NCBI RefSeq assembly: GCF_015477805.1
Contig: NZ_JADLQL010000001.1
Coordinates: 1,116,001 to 1,180,000, forward strand
DNA length: 64,000 nucleotides
Reading direction: 5' to 3'
Source: Nocardia flavorosea
GTDB lineage: Bacteria; Actinomycetota; Actinomycetes; Mycobacteriales; Mycobacteriaceae
Part shown: positions 1-9,272 of the stretch, piece by piece
How the letters are laid out: every line of letters starts with the position of its first letter
Numbering within the stretch: position 1 is the stretch's first letter
The notes under the pieces: generated by a model
Told to the model about the DNA's origin: nothing
The model's database searches: none
The model's input: the letters and a program-made list of their open reading frames with translations, nothing else
Program-made: the position numbers and the translations under genes

Positions 1-3000
1 CGGCCAACTCCCGGACTCCGCCGGCGCCGACCTCCTCCGGCACCAGCGTCAACGGCACCTCCGCGGGCGGATGGACCGATTGCTGCGGGCCCGCCCCTTG
101 GTCGGGGAAGGTGGTGCGCAGGCTTTCGTGCCGTTCGAGCACGTCACGCAGGCCGGCGCGCAGCGCATCGATATCGAGGTTGCCGTCGAGCTGTACGGCC
201 AGCGGCATATTGTAGGCCGCGGCGTGTTCGGCGAACCGGTTGAGGATCCACAGTCGCTGCTGTGCCGGGGAGAGCGGAATACGTTCGGGGCGGTGCACCG
301 GCACGAGCCGCGGCGAGGCGAGGTCCGGCTCGTGCACGGTGAACCGGTCGGTGAGCGCGGCGATACTGCCGGCCTCGAAGAGGTCGCGAATCGTCAGGGC
401 AGTGCCCAGCGCGGTATTGATCCGCGCCACCGCCCGCGCGGCCACCAGCGAATTCCCGCCCAGTTCGAAGAAGCCGTCGTCGATACCGACCTCGGGTACG
501 CCGAGCAGTTCGGCGAAGATCGTGGCCAGTACCTCTTCGACCTCCGTGCGCGGCGCGGTCCGCACCCGGTCGCCGGTGGGGCCGGGCGCCGGCAGTGCGG
601 ACCGATCGATCTTGCCGTTGCTGTTCAGCGGTAGTTCGGGCAGTACGGTGACCGTCGTGGGCACCATATACCCCGGTAGCGTGCGCGCCAGCCCGGCTCG
701 CAGCTCCGTGGTGTCGAGTGCCTCGTCACCACGGACCACGACATAGGCGGCCAGCTGATCGCCCGCGGGGGTGGCGTGGGCGATACAGACCGCGCGGGCG
801 ATCCGCTCGTCGTCCAGCAGTGCCGCCTCGATCTCGCCGAGTTCGATCCGAAGCCCGCGGATCTTCACCTGGAAATCGGTGCGGCCCAGGTATTCCAGGA
901 CGCCGCGGCGCGTATCCGGCGACGCGAGCTGCCAGCGCGCCAGATCACCGGTCCGGTACATCCGCGCGCCGGGGCGGAAGGGGTCGGCGACAAATCGCTC
1001 GGCGGTCAACGGGGCCTGCCCGAGATATCCGCGGGCCAGCTGCACACCGGACAGGTACAGTTCGCCCACCGCACCGGGGGCGACCGGGCGCAATGCGTGG
1101 TCGAGCACGTAGGTCCGGGTATTCCACACCGGTGAACCGATCGGTACGGCGACCGGATCCGGCGGGCACTCCCAGTAGGTCACATCGACCGCGGCCTCGG
1201 TGGGGCCGTACAGGTTGTGCAGCTGCGGGCCGGGCAATGCGGCCTTGAAATCACGAACCGTCGCGGGCGGCAGTGCCTCACCGCTGCAGAACACGCGCCG
1301 TAGTGACACACAGTCGGCCACCTCTGTATCGGTGACGAAAACCGAGAGCATGGACGGAACGAAATGGGCCGTGGTGACCTGTTGTTCACGGACGAGCCGG
1401 GCCAGATAGCCCGGATCGCGGTGACCGTCCGGCTGCGCCACCACCAGCCGGGCTCCGGTCTGCAACGGCCAGAAGAACTCCCAGACCGAGACATCGAAGG
1501 TCGCCGGGGTCTTCTGCAGCACCGTATCGGTGTGGTCGAGCGGGTACTCGTGCTGCATCCAGCGCAACCGGTTCACGATCGCGCGGTGGGTGACGCCGAC
1601 CCCCTTCGGGGCCCCGGTCGACCCGGATGTGTAGATCACGTAGGCGAGGTGATCGCCGCGCAGCGGCAGGGTCCGGTCGCTGTCGGTGACCGGCTCCGGG
1701 TCCATCCCGGACAGATCCACCGTGTCGACGGTGATCGCCGCGATGGCGCCGGGCAGTTCGAGGCCGTCGCGGGCCGCGGCCAGCAGCGCGACCGGCCGGG
1801 CCCGGTGCACGATCTGTTCCAGCCGCTGGACCGGATGTTCGGGGTCCAGCGGCAGATAGGCGGCACCGGACTTGATCACGGCGTACATCGCGACCACCAG
1901 GTCGAGGCTACGGCGCAGGCACAGTGCCACCACCTGCTCCGGGCCGGCTCCCGCCGCGATCAGCAGGCGCGCCAGCCTGTTCGCGCGGGCGTCGAGTTCC
2001 CGGTAGGTCAGCGCGGCGTCGTCGAACCGCACGGCCTCCGCATCCGGTGTGCGTGCCGCGCGATCAGCGAAAATACCTGCCAGCGTGCCCGGTTCCACGG
2101 CTGCGGTGGTGTCGTTCCAGGTGTGCAGGACTTGCCGGTGCTCGGTTTCGGTGAGCGCGGTCAGCTCCCGCACCGGAGTGTCGCGGCCGGCGGCCACGAA
2201 ACGTTCCAGGAAATCCAGGTACCGCTGTCGGTGTGCCGCGACCTCGGCGTCGCTGTAGAGCTGCGGGTTGGCTTCGAAATCGAGCTGGATCCCGGCGCCG
2301 TCGCTGTTGTAGAGGTTGACCGACAGATCCTCGACCGGACCCGTCGCCAGCACGTGCACGGAGACCTCGAGATCGGCGAACCGCAGCGGCCGGGCGAACA
2401 GCATGATGTTGATCATCGGGCCGAAGAAGCCGCGGGTATCGCGGTCGTATCCGCAATCGCGGCGGATATCGTCGTGCCGGTAGCGTTGATGGCGCAGCGC
2501 CCCGGTGATCTGGCCGCCCACGGCGCGCACCACATCGTCGAGGGTGGTCGCGGGTCCGAATCGGATCCGCAGCGGCACCACATTCGAGACGACCCCGGCC
2601 GAGCGGCGCAGCGATACGGTGGTGCGCGCCGACACCGGCAGGCTCAGCACCACATCGTCCTGCCCGGTCATCGCCCGCACATAGCAGGCCATCGCTGCCG
2701 CGAAAACGACCGGATTGGAGGAATCGCGCTGTTCGGCGGCGGCCGCGACCGCGGCCTCGGTCTCCGCGCTCAGGACGCCGGTGGCCAGCCGGCGCCCCGC
2801 GATCGCCGTGGCCGGCGCATTGGTCACGGTGGAAAGGCTGACGACTTCGCCCGCTCCGTCGAGCACCTCTTTCCAGTACGCACCGTCGGCGGCGCGGCGC
2901 GATGAGTTCCGGTAGTCGATCTCGCCGGCGTACAACTCCGCCAGCGGTGCCGCCCGCGAAACCGACGGTTCGCCGCCCTCCGCGTAGGCGGTGTAGATCT

Positions 3001-3502
3001 CGGCGGTACGGATCAGCGCGTTCATCGCGGCATAGCCGTCGAGAAGGATGTGGTGCACCCGGGAGTACCAGATGTAATCGCGTTCCCCGGTGCGCAGAAC
3101 GGCGTTGAAGACCAGCGGATCGCGGTCGATATCGATCGGCGTACGGGTATCGTCGTGCATCCAGCGCAGCGCCGCGGCGTGCGGGTCGGGCTCGTCACGC
3201 AGGTCCAGCCGGGCCCAGCCGGGGCGCGCGGTGGGATCGAGCACCTGATGCGGTACACCGTCCACCTGCACGATGCGCTGCAGGACCACCTCGGTTTCCA
3301 CGCCGAAGCGTTCGATCGCGTAGAGCAGCAGGCCCGGGTCCAGGTCACCGTGGAACTCCACGTATTCGGCGATGATGAGAGGGATCTCCGGCTGAATCCG
3401 CTGGGCGTACCACATCGCGGTCTGTGCCGGTGTGAGCGGAAAAGGTTCGGCCGAAAGCTCTGCCGACGAACTGTTATCGACCCCGGTGGCCGACGATCTC
3501 AT
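1..3502 (-). CDS. Non-ribosomal peptide synthetase, N-terminal part (C-A-PCP-C...), predicted Ser-activating first module
   Basis: Partial gene; the 3' part lies beyond the left edge. The ATG at 3502 has GGAG seven bases upstream. In order: a condensation domain with HHILLDG near residue 148; an adenylation domain with YTSGSTG near 620 and FDVSVWE near 669; a carrier domain with GGNSL near 1017; and a second condensation domain opening with SPAQQRLW near 1077, cut by the edge. The ten specificity residues read DVWHFSLVDK, the code of the serine-activating EntF. The first C domain also resembles EntF (FGP.(I/L)NI, ATGPV.DL), a type that accepts an aryl or acyl starter held on a separate carrier. 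Unlike EntF, no thioesterase follows the PCP, so the chain is extended. A siderophore or acylated serine peptide is an inference; no starter ligase or MbtH gene is visible in the window. Confidence 0.93.
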   Translation of the reverse strand, partial: MRSSATGVDNSSSAELSAEPFPLTPAQTAMWYAQRIQPEIPLIIAEYVEFHGDLDPGLLLYAIERFGVETEVVLQRIVQVDGVPHQVLDPTARPGWARLDLRDEPDPHAAALRWMHDDTRTPIDIDRDPLVFNAVLRTGERDYIWYSRVHHILLDGYAAMNALIRTAEIYTAYAEGGEPSVSRAAPLAELYAGEIDYRNSSRRAADGAYWKEVLDGAGEVVSLSTVTNAPATAIAGRRLATGVLSAETEAAVAAAAEQRDSSNPVVFAAAMACYVRAMTGQDDVVLSLPVSARTTVSLRRSAGVVSNVVPLRIRFGPATTLDDVVRAVGGQITGALRHQRYRHDDIRRDCGYDRDTRGFFGPMINIMLFARPLRFADLEVSVHVLATGPVEDLSVNLYNSDGAGIQLDFEANPQLYSDAEVAAHRQRYLDFLERFVAAGRDTPVRELTALTETEHRQVLHTWNDTTAAVEPGTLAGIFADRAARTPDAEAVRFDDAALTYRELDARANRLARLLIAAGAGPEQVVALCLRRSLDLVVAMYAVIKSGAAYLPLDPEHPVQRLEQIVHRARPVALLAAARDGLELPGAIAAITVDTVDLSGMDPEPVTDSDRTLPLRGDHLAYVIYTSGSTGAPKGVGVTHRAIVNRLRWMQHEYPLDHTDTVLQKTPATFDVSVWEFFWPLQTGARLVVAQPDGHRDPGYLARLVREQQVTTAHFVPSMLSVFVTDTEVADCVSLRRVFCSGEALPPATVRDFKAALPGPQLHNLYGPTEAAVDVTYWECPPDPVAVPIGSPVWNTRTYVLDHALRPVAPGAVGELYLSGVQLARGYLGQAPLTAERFVADPFRPGARMYRTGDLARWQLASPDTRRGVLEYLGRTDFQVKIRGLRIELGEIEAALLDDERIARAVCIAHATPAGDQLAAYVVVRGDEALDTTELRAGLARTLPGYMVPTTVTVLPELPLNSNGKIDRSALPAPGPTGDRVRTAPRTEVEEVLATIFAELLGVPEVGIDDGFFELGGNSLVAARAVARINTALGTALTIRDLFEAGSIAALTDRFTVHEPDLASPRLVPVHRPERIPLSPAQQRLWILNRFAEHAAAYNMPLAVQLDGNLDIDALRAGLRDVLERHESLRTTFPDQGAGPQQSVHPPAEVPLTLVPEEVGAGGVRELA

Positions 3503-3695
3503 CAATCACTCCGTTCTACAGCTCGACACTCCCCGAACAGCCCACGGCCGACCGATACCGGTCGTGGGTGTGATTCACGACTGGTTATTCGGAGCATCAC
3601 GTTGAATGGATTGGCAGTCGAAACCGAATGGTTACCTGGAGCCGGAACAGCGTTCGGACCACGGTGTCCGAATTCCGGCGCCGTCATACACTTCC

Positions 3696-3711
3696 AGGCG
3701 GAATTCCGCCT
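3696..3711. promoter_or_regulatory. Perfect 16-bp palindrome upstream of the NRPS gene
   Basis: AGGCGGAATTCCGCCT reads identically on both strands, about 195 bases upstream of the NRPS start, in the 375-base gap after lnt. A second imperfect hairpin (3541-3568, CCCACG/CGTGGG with an inner GACCG/CGGTC) lies close to the start codon. The gap has AT-richer patches typical of a promoter. It does not match the IdeR/DmdR iron-box consensus by eye, so the binding protein is unknown. Confidence 0.45.
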
Positions 3712-3877
3712 TACTTCTTACCCGGCGGCCCGGGCGTTGCCTAGATACTACGCATCGGGGGCGAGTCTGTTTACCCTCCGCGGGCAAAAAATAAACCGGT
3801 CACTTGCGGTTACCGTATCGACGACCGGCGAAGTACCGGCAAACCCTCCACGGACGGCGGCAACCCCGGCCGCGGAG

Positions 3878-5518
3878 TCAGGGACGGACGGCGGCTTCCC
3901 CGCTGTCGGCATGGCGCGCGCCCGCCCGCCGACGGAGTACCGCGAGCACCACGCCCACTGCTGTCACGAGTACGGCAGCCAATTCCGGCCACGGCCCCAG
4001 CGCGGTCGCCGCAGTGGTGGAAGTACGCAGCGGAACGTCGGCAACCAGCGCTTCCGGCACGAACAACGCACTTTCCTGCCGGACGCTTCCGTCGGCGGCG
4101 ATGATCGCACTGACGCCCGAGGTCGCGGCGACGACCAGCGACCGCCCGTGCTCCACCGCCCGCACCCTGGACATCGCAAGTTGCTGGTAAGTCATTTCAC
4201 TGTCACCGAAAGTCGCATTATTTGTCGGCACCGCCAACAATTGCGCACCCGACTGCAGCGAATCCCGGAACGCCCGGTCGAAAGCAACCTCGTAACAGGT
4301 TGCTATCCCGATTTCCGTACCTGAAGTCCGAATTGTTCCGTCACCGTGCCCCGGGACGAAGTACCCGGCCCGGTCCGCATAGTCGGAAAAAAGCCGGAAG
4401 AAGCCGCGCATCGGCAGGTATTCACCGAAAGGCTGCACGATTTTTTTATCGTGCCGCTCGCCCGGGCCACCCGCTGCGGTCCAGACCATTACCGAATTCG
4501 TCGTGGTGCGGTCATCGTTGACCAGCACCGCCCCCACCAGAATCGGCGCGGCGATACGCCGTGCGGCTTCGGAGATGAGCGCAGCCGCGTCCGGATTGCG
4601 CAACGGGTCGATATCGGACGAGTTCTCGGGCCAGACGACCACATCCGGAGCCGGGAACCGCCCGGCGGCCACCTCATCGGCGAGCTGTTCGGTCCGCCGG
4701 ACGTGATTGTCGAGTACGGCTCGGCGCTGGGCGTTGAAGTCCAGGCCCAGGCGCGGCACGCTACCCTGGATGGCCGCCACCGTGAGGGTGCTGTCTCCCT
4801 CCATCGGAGCCGGCAGCGCCGCGCGCAGACCGAGCCCGGCCGCCGGGAGCAGCAGACAGGCCAGTGCGGCGGCGATCGGGGCCGCACGGCGCCCGCGCGC
4901 CACCGCTTCGGATGTTGCATTCGCCTCATGGTCACCGAGGAGTTCGTGACGAACCGCCAAGAGGACTGCCGCGGCGCACGTACCGCTGAGCGCGACAGTG
5001 AAACTCACCAGTGGCGCCCCGCCGAGCATCGCCAGCGGCAGAAACCATCCGTCCGCCTGACCGAACGCCAACCGGCCCCACGGGAAGCCGCCGAACGGGA
5101 AGCTCGATCTACCCCATTCCGCCGCAGTCCAGGCCAGCGCGATCCACAGCGGCCAGCCGGGCAGCCGGCCCAGCAACCGGGCCAGCAACCCGAACAAACC
5201 GCCATACACCGCACACGCGGTCGACAGCGCGATCCACGGCAGTGGGCCCACATAGATCCCCGTCCACGGCAACAACGGGAGAAAGAACCCGAGTCCGGCG
5301 AGGAAGCCGTAGCCGAAACCGGACCGCAGCCCGGTCCCGCTCCGCAGCACAAGGGTCAGCAGCGCGATCCCGACGGGTGCGAGAAACCACCACGGCCGCG
5401 GCGGGAAGCTGCCGAACAGCAGCAGCCCGGCCACCACCGCCGCAAGCGATCGCGTCGCCGCGGGATATCGCCCCAGCCGCTCGGACCACCGGTTCGCCGT
5501 CCTGACACCCTGTTCCAC
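3878..5518 (-). CDS. lnt: Apolipoprotein N-acyltransferase
   Basis: Integral membrane enzyme that N-acylates the lipid-modified cysteine of lipoproteins. The N-terminal third has several hydrophobic helices (LAAVVAGLLLFGSFPP onwards). The C-terminal nitrilase-fold domain keeps the Glu-Lys-Cys triad: VVWPENSSD, KKIVQPFGEYLP and TCYEVAFD. One more helix closes the protein (LAAVLVTAVGVVLAVL). I chose the GTG at 5518 (546 residues; GAGG eight bases upstream); an ATG at 5542 is also possible. The open frame extends to 5974, but that extension looks non-coding. In M. tuberculosis this domain is fused to the polyprenol-phosphate mannose synthase Ppm1 (Rv2051c). Here it stands alone, with no ppm gene next to it. 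Confidence 0.9.
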   Translation of the reverse strand: MEQGVRTANRWSERLGRYPAATRSLAAVVAGLLLFGSFPPRPWWFLAPVGIALLTLVLRSGTGLRSGFGYGFLAGLGFFLPLLPWTGIYVGPLPWIALSTACAVYGGLFGLLARLLGRLPGWPLWIALAWTAAEWGRSSFPFGGFPWGRLAFGQADGWFLPLAMLGGAPLVSFTVALSGTCAAAVLLAVRHELLGDHEANATSEAVARGRRAAPIAAALACLLLPAAGLGLRAALPAPMEGDSTLTVAAIQGSVPRLGLDFNAQRRAVLDNHVRRTEQLADEVAAGRFPAPDVVVWPENSSDIDPLRNPDAAALISEAARRIAAPILVGAVLVNDDRTTTNSVMVWTAAGGPGERHDKKIVQPFGEYLPMRGFFRLFSDYADRAGYFVPGHGDGTIRTSGTEIGIATCYEVAFDRAFRDSLQSGAQLLAVPTNNATFGDSEMTYQQLAMSRVRAVEHGRSLVVAATSGVSAIIAADGSVRQESALFVPEALVADVPLRTSTTAATALGPWPELAAVLVTAVGVVLAVLRRRAGARHADSGEAAVRP

Positions 5519-6276
5519 ACCCCTATCCTCGCGTCCCCTCATCCCAGGGGCACGCCCGCCCTGCACCGATGTGCCCGAGCGCACCCGGCATGGGAGTTCA
5601 CCCGCTTCGCGAACCGGGCTCCCCGGCGCGGCGAACTGCGACAGCCTCCCGCACCGAGCCCGGTACTCGTGCAGTCCGGCCCGGATCACCGCGGTGCAGT
5701 GCACCGGCCGGAAACCTGCGCACACCGAACCACCGGGCCGCCGCGGAGACACCACTGCCCGGTGCTCCGAGACTCCCGCGCCCGCAGACATCCAGAGTGG
5801 TACCCGGTATGTACAGACAAAGCCGATCGCGTGTTCGCCACCGACTGCGCAGGCAGAGGTTCCGGGCGGGCGTCGACGCCAGCGGCGGCCATCCCGAAGG
5901 TGCGCGGCCCCGGCCGGTACTGCTCGTCGCCGACCTTTGCCGTCGATAGGTCTCGCTGCGCGGACGTCCGGCACCTAGGAGAACACGGTCGATAGGTCGT
6001 CCGCACGCAATCCTGCAGACAGCCGGGCGGCGGCCGCGCTCTGTCAGGAGACGACGCCGACACCGCGCGAACTGATCCACGCAAGTCCACCGCACCCCGG
6101 CTCACCTGCTCCCGCAGGGACCAGATCAACGCGTTCACTTCCGGCCAGGGATTCCGACGCAGCGAGCATGCCCGACCGCGATATGACCGGTCTCGTGACC
6201 GATGAGGAACACGGGCCCATCCGGTTCGCGGGCAACGGCGCTGAGCCCGAGCAGGTCACCGCAGACCATCCCGGCG
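5519..6276. other. Long non-coding or decayed stretch between lnt and the amidohydrolase
   Basis: About 750 bases with no convincing gene. On the minus strand, right after the amidohydrolase, a short frame ending at 6135 reads AREPDGPVFLIGHETGHIAV; a frame slip continues as NALIWSLREQ. This could be a decayed relic of a small protein, or chance: the HETGH string looks like a zinc-peptidase motif but has no supporting fold. No hairpins or repeats of note were seen. Confidence 0.3.
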
Positions 6277-7875
6277 TCACGCAGCGAAAATTGTGGTGCC
6301 TCGGTGCACCGTGCGCACGCAGCGCGGTAGCTCGGCATCGGGGGTCAGCGGCGGCAGTCCCGGCACCCGGGAACGTGGATCGGTCGACCAGCGTTGCACC
6401 GAATCCGCGGGTGCGGCGACCACGAGTTCGTCGGCCTCCCACACCGCGTAGGAAGCAGGCGCACCGGGTACCAGCGTCCCGGCCACGCCGTCGCGGACTC
6501 CCCCGGCCCGCCAGGCTCCCCGGGTTGCCGCGGCGAAAGCGGCACGGGGCGAGAGGCCGTGTCCGGGAGTGCGGTGGTGCACGGCAGCCCGCACCGCCGC
6601 CCATGGTTCCAGCGCCGTGACCGGCGCATCCGAGCCGATGGCCAGCGAGACCCCGGCCGCGGCCATGGCCGCGAACGGGTTCAGCGCCGCGGCGCGAGTG
6701 GCGCCCAGGCGTTCGGCGTACATACCGTCGGCGCCGCCCCATTCGCGGTCGAACGCGGGTTGCACACCGGCGATGATCCCCCAGCGGGCGAGCGCCTCGA
6801 TATGAGAACTGTCGAGCAGTTCGGCGTGTTCGACGCGGTGGCCGCACGCCGCGACCGTGGGACCACCGAGTTCAGCGGCCACCTGTCCGATACCCGCGAC
6901 CACCGCGTCCATGGCCGCATCACCGATCGCGTGGAACCCGGCCTGCACACCGGCTTCGGTGCAGGCGCGCACATGGTCGGCGATCTGCCCGGCATCCAGG
7001 TAGGAGACGCCGGTTCCGGGCGCGTCCGAGTAGGGGTCACGCAGCCACGCGGTATGCGATCCCAGGGAACCGTCGACGAACAGGTCCCCGGCCAGTCCGT
7101 GCGCGCCGAGATCGTGCCGCAGTTCGCGCACCTCGTCGGCGGTCCGTACCGCCCTCCCCCAGTACGCCTGCACCTGCACGCCGTGCTCGAAGGCGAGCAG
7201 CTCGCGCAGATCGGTTTCTCCTTCTATATCGGGGCCGGCGCATTCGTGCACCGCGACCACCCCGCGCGCGGCCGCGATATCCAGCGCCGCCCGCCGCGCG
7301 GCGTCCCGCTGTTCCCGGGTGAGCAGAGCCCGCGCCGCCGCCCGCACCAGATGATGGGCGTCGGCCCGGACCGGTTCACCGGTCCGATAGCCCGCCGCGT
7401 GTACCAGACCCGGGACCTTGTCCAGCAGGGCCGAGGAGGCGATCGCCGAATGACCGTCGACCCGCGCCAGATATACCGGACGGCCGCGCGGTACGGCGGC
7501 ATCGATCTCGGCCACGGTCGGCGGCCGGCCTTCCGGCCAGCGCGTTTCGTCCCAGCCGTCGGCCAGAATCACCCCGCCGGGCCGATCAGCGGCGAACTTC
7601 GCCACCAGCTCCAGACACTGCGCCAGGGAATTCGCTTCGGACAGGTCCAGCCCCGACCGTTGCAGACCGTAGGCGGTGGTGTGCAGATGCGGCTCGACGA
7701 ACGCCGGAGTCACCAGCGCGCCGCCGAGGTCGATCACCTCGGCATCGGGATGCAGCGCCCGCCCCACATGATCGGCGCCCAGCCATACCACCATGCCGTC
7801 GGTCACCGCGAGCGCCGTGGCCTCGGGTGCGCTCGCACTGTAGATCCGACCTCCGACCAGCAACTGCGTACTCAC
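6277..7875 (-). CDS. YtcJ-like metal-dependent amidohydrolase
   Basis: 532 residues, starting at GTG 7875. The protein has the layout of the amidohydrolase-3/YtcJ family: an N-terminal beta-sandwich strand, the metal motif as EPHLHTT near residue 61, FHAIGDAA, GHRVEHAELL, and the late aspartate in AIGSDAPV. These proteins hydrolyse C-N bonds, often amides or formamides, with a metal in a TIM barrel. The physiological substrate cannot be read from sequence. There is no signal peptide, so it should be cytoplasmic. It runs in the same direction as lnt, but a gap of about 750 bases makes co-transcription doubtful. It diverges from the PPOX gene at 7962. Confidence 0.88.
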   Translation of the reverse strand: MSTQLLVGGRIYSASAPEATALAVTDGMVVWLGADHVGRALHPDAEVIDLGGALVTPAFVEPHLHTTAYGLQRSGLDLSEANSLAQCLELVAKFAADRPGGVILADGWDETRWPEGRPPTVAEIDAAVPRGRPVYLARVDGHSAIASSALLDKVPGLVHAAGYRTGEPVRADAHHLVRAAARALLTREQRDAARRAALDIAAARGVVAVHECAGPDIEGETDLRELLAFEHGVQVQAYWGRAVRTADEVRELRHDLGAHGLAGDLFVDGSLGSHTAWLRDPYSDAPGTGVSYLDAGQIADHVRACTEAGVQAGFHAIGDAAMDAVVAGIGQVAAELGGPTVAACGHRVEHAELLDSSHIEALARWGIIAGVQPAFDREWGGADGMYAERLGATRAAALNPFAAMAAAGVSLAIGSDAPVTALEPWAAVRAAVHHRTPGHGLSPRAAFAAATRGAWRAGGVRDGVAGTLVPGAPASYAVWEADELVVAAPADSVQRWSTDPRSRVPGLPPLTPDAELPRCVRTVHRGTTIFAA

Positions 7876-7961
7876 AGTGGACCAGTGTGCCGCACCGGTC
7901 CGCGACCGTTGCGACCGGTCGCGCCCGCACTCGTGGCCCGCTTCCGAATTACTCTGCGTAC

Positions 7962-8360
7962 ATGTCCAACACGCTCGGTGCGGTCGGCACCGCCGACTAT
8001 GTCCTGCTCACCACATTCCGCAAGGACGGCACCCCCGTCCCGACCCCGTTGTGGGCAGTCGCCGAAGAAGGCAAACTGTACGTCTGGACCGTCACCGATT
8101 CCTGGAAGGTCAAGCGCCTGCGCCGCAATCCCGAGATAACGGTTCAACCCTGCGACTACCGCGGCAACCCGCGCGGCGAAGTGATGCACGGTACCGGTCG
8201 CATCCTCGACGAATACGGCAGCGAGCACGTCCGCAAGCTGATCCGGCGCAAATACAAGCTGTCGGGACCGTTGATCGTCCTCGGCAGTATTCTGCGCCGC
8301 GGTAAGAAGGGCACGGTCGGCATCGAGCTCATCCTGTCGGCCACTACCGGCACCGGGTAA
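7962..8360 (+). CDS. PPOX-class F420-dependent oxidoreductase
   Basis: 132 residues of split-barrel fold. Recognisable pieces are LLTTFRKDGTPVPTPLWA, the SWKVKRLRRNPE segment that contacts the cofactor phosphate, and VQPCDYRG. Actinobacterial proteins of this length and layout usually bind F420 and reduce small electrophiles. FMN cannot be excluded, and the substrate is unknown. It diverges from the amidohydrolase with only about 85 bases between starts, so they share a promoter region. No clear Shine-Dalgarno sequence precedes the ATG. A paralogue with the same opening pattern lies at 44149. Confidence 0.85.
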   Translation: MSNTLGAVGTADYVLLTTFRKDGTPVPTPLWAVAEEGKLYVWTVTDSWKVKRLRRNPEITVQPCDYRGNPRGEVMHGTGRILDEYGSEHVRKLIRRKYKLSGPLIVLGSILRRGKKGTVGIELILSATTGTG

Positions 8361-8397
8361 CCCGCCCCGATCGCCGCCGGAGCCGCCCGGGGTGCCG

Positions 8398-8413
8398 CCG
8401 CGGTTCGCCGCGG
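8398..8413. terminator. Bidirectional terminator hairpin with UUCG loop
   Basis: CCGCGG-TTCG-CCGCGG forms a six-pair GC stem closed by a TTCG tetraloop in the gap between two convergent genes. It has no T-run, as is common for actinobacterial terminators. Confidence 0.55.
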
Positions 8414-8443
8414 AAGCGCTGGTCCACTTCTGGAGGTCGGCGT

Positions 8444-9172
8444 TCACCGTCCATCGGCGTCGAGCCAGGCGGCGAGATCGTCGGCGGCATCGAGTTCGCC
8501 GGCGAGTTCGGCTCGTTCGGATTCGGTCAGCGACAGTGCCGCGAGGTCGGCGCGTCGCGCGTCGGCCTTGGCCGGGTTCTCCAGCGCCACAGCCAGTTCG
8601 GCGAGCGCCGCGTACGCCCGGGCGAGGTCCTTGCGGCCGGCGTCGGCTCCGTGACGGCGCACCCCGGCCTCGAGTGCTCGTTCCGCGGCCTTGTCATCGT
8701 CCTTGAAATCCCGCAGAATCCGGGCGTTGTCGATGACCTTGGCCAGCCCGGAGAGCTCGGCCGAGCCGCCGTATTCGACCTCTTCCGGTTCTCCCGCCTG
8801 GATATAGGTGATCCAGTTACCGTCCGGATCGACCGTGCTGAACCGGGTCTGTCCCGGCCGGAACCGAGTGATCCGCCCGAACCCGTTGGTCGGCATCTTC
8901 CCGTACCGCTCCCGTAGCGCGGCGGTGAAATCGCGGTGCCGGCCCGCAATATCGTCGACCATGATCAGACATGCGGCTGTTTCGCTTGCCTGCCGTTCGT
9001 GCCCGGTGGCCGGTGCCCCGTAGTAGTGGATCTCGCAGTCGTGCGCGCGCAATGCCCCGTAGACGTAGGGCTTGTGCTGTTCGTGCGTGACCGTGTAGCC
9101 CAGCGTGCGCCAGAACTCCAGGGTGCGGGCCAGGTCGTGGGTGGACAGTACGGGGACCGCGGTATCGCCCAT
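8444..9172 (-). CDS. Glyoxalase/bleomycin-resistance-fold protein with helical C-terminal extension
   Basis: 242 residues. The first 125 form a vicinal-oxygen-chelate domain (VPVLSTHDLARTLEFWRTLGY, CLIMVDDI, FSTVDPDGNWITYIQ), as in lactoylglutathione lyases, dioxygenases and antibiotic-binding proteins. The remaining residues are an alanine-rich helical, TPR-like tail (RALEAGVRRHGADAGRKDLA). The ATG at 9172 is fixed by GGAGGT seven bases upstream; the TTG farther up should not be used. It diverges from a PadR regulator across a gap with repeated operator-like sequence, so it is the obvious regulatory target. Substrate or ligand is unknown. Confidence 0.82.
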   Translation of the reverse strand: MGDTAVPVLSTHDLARTLEFWRTLGYTVTHEQHKPYVYGALRAHDCEIHYYGAPATGHERQASETAACLIMVDDIAGRHRDFTAALRERYGKMPTNGFGRITRFRPGQTRFSTVDPDGNWITYIQAGEPEEVEYGGSAELSGLAKVIDNARILRDFKDDDKAAERALEAGVRRHGADAGRKDLARAYAALAELAVALENPAKADARRADLAALSLTESERAELAGELDAADDLAAWLDADGR

Positions 9173-9187
9173 GAGGACCTCCAATAA

Positions 9188-9243
9188 TCAATTTTGACTA
9201 CCCGAAGGTATCGGCAGCAATTCGGGTCGTCAAATTTGACTAC
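9188..9243. promoter_or_regulatory. Two-copy operator between glyoxalase-fold gene and padR-type gene
   Basis: The 14-mer TCAAnTTTGACTAC occurs at 9188-9201 and 9230-9243, exactly 42 bases (four helical turns) apart. The second copy sits in a perfect 12-base palindrome, GTCAAATTTGAC, at 9229-9240. The block lies between the two divergent start codons. It is a likely site for the PadR protein, though it does not match the textbook ATGT-N8-ACAT PadR box. Confidence 0.6.
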
Positions 9244-9272
9244 CGTACTGTTCCGGTGACGAAGGGAGTCCG

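Noticed and set aside
1364..2905. 513-codon plus-strand frame opposite the NRPS
   Set aside because: Antisense to clear C and A domains; composition is that of a shadow frame and no domain is recognisable.
3503..3877. Iron box controlling the NRPS
   Set aside because: No TTAGGTTAGGCTAACCTAA-like sequence found by eye; the palindrome at 3696 has a different sequence.
5519..5974. N-terminal extension of lnt to the ATG at 5974
   Set aside because: The extra 150 residues are Arg/Gly/Pro-rich and unlike Lnt N-termini; the membrane helices begin only after residue 170 and a better start with a ribosome-binding site exists at 5518.
6135..6200. Zinc-metallopeptidase called from the HETGH string
   Set aside because: The motif sits in a frame too short for a peptidase, with no third ligand or membrane helix.
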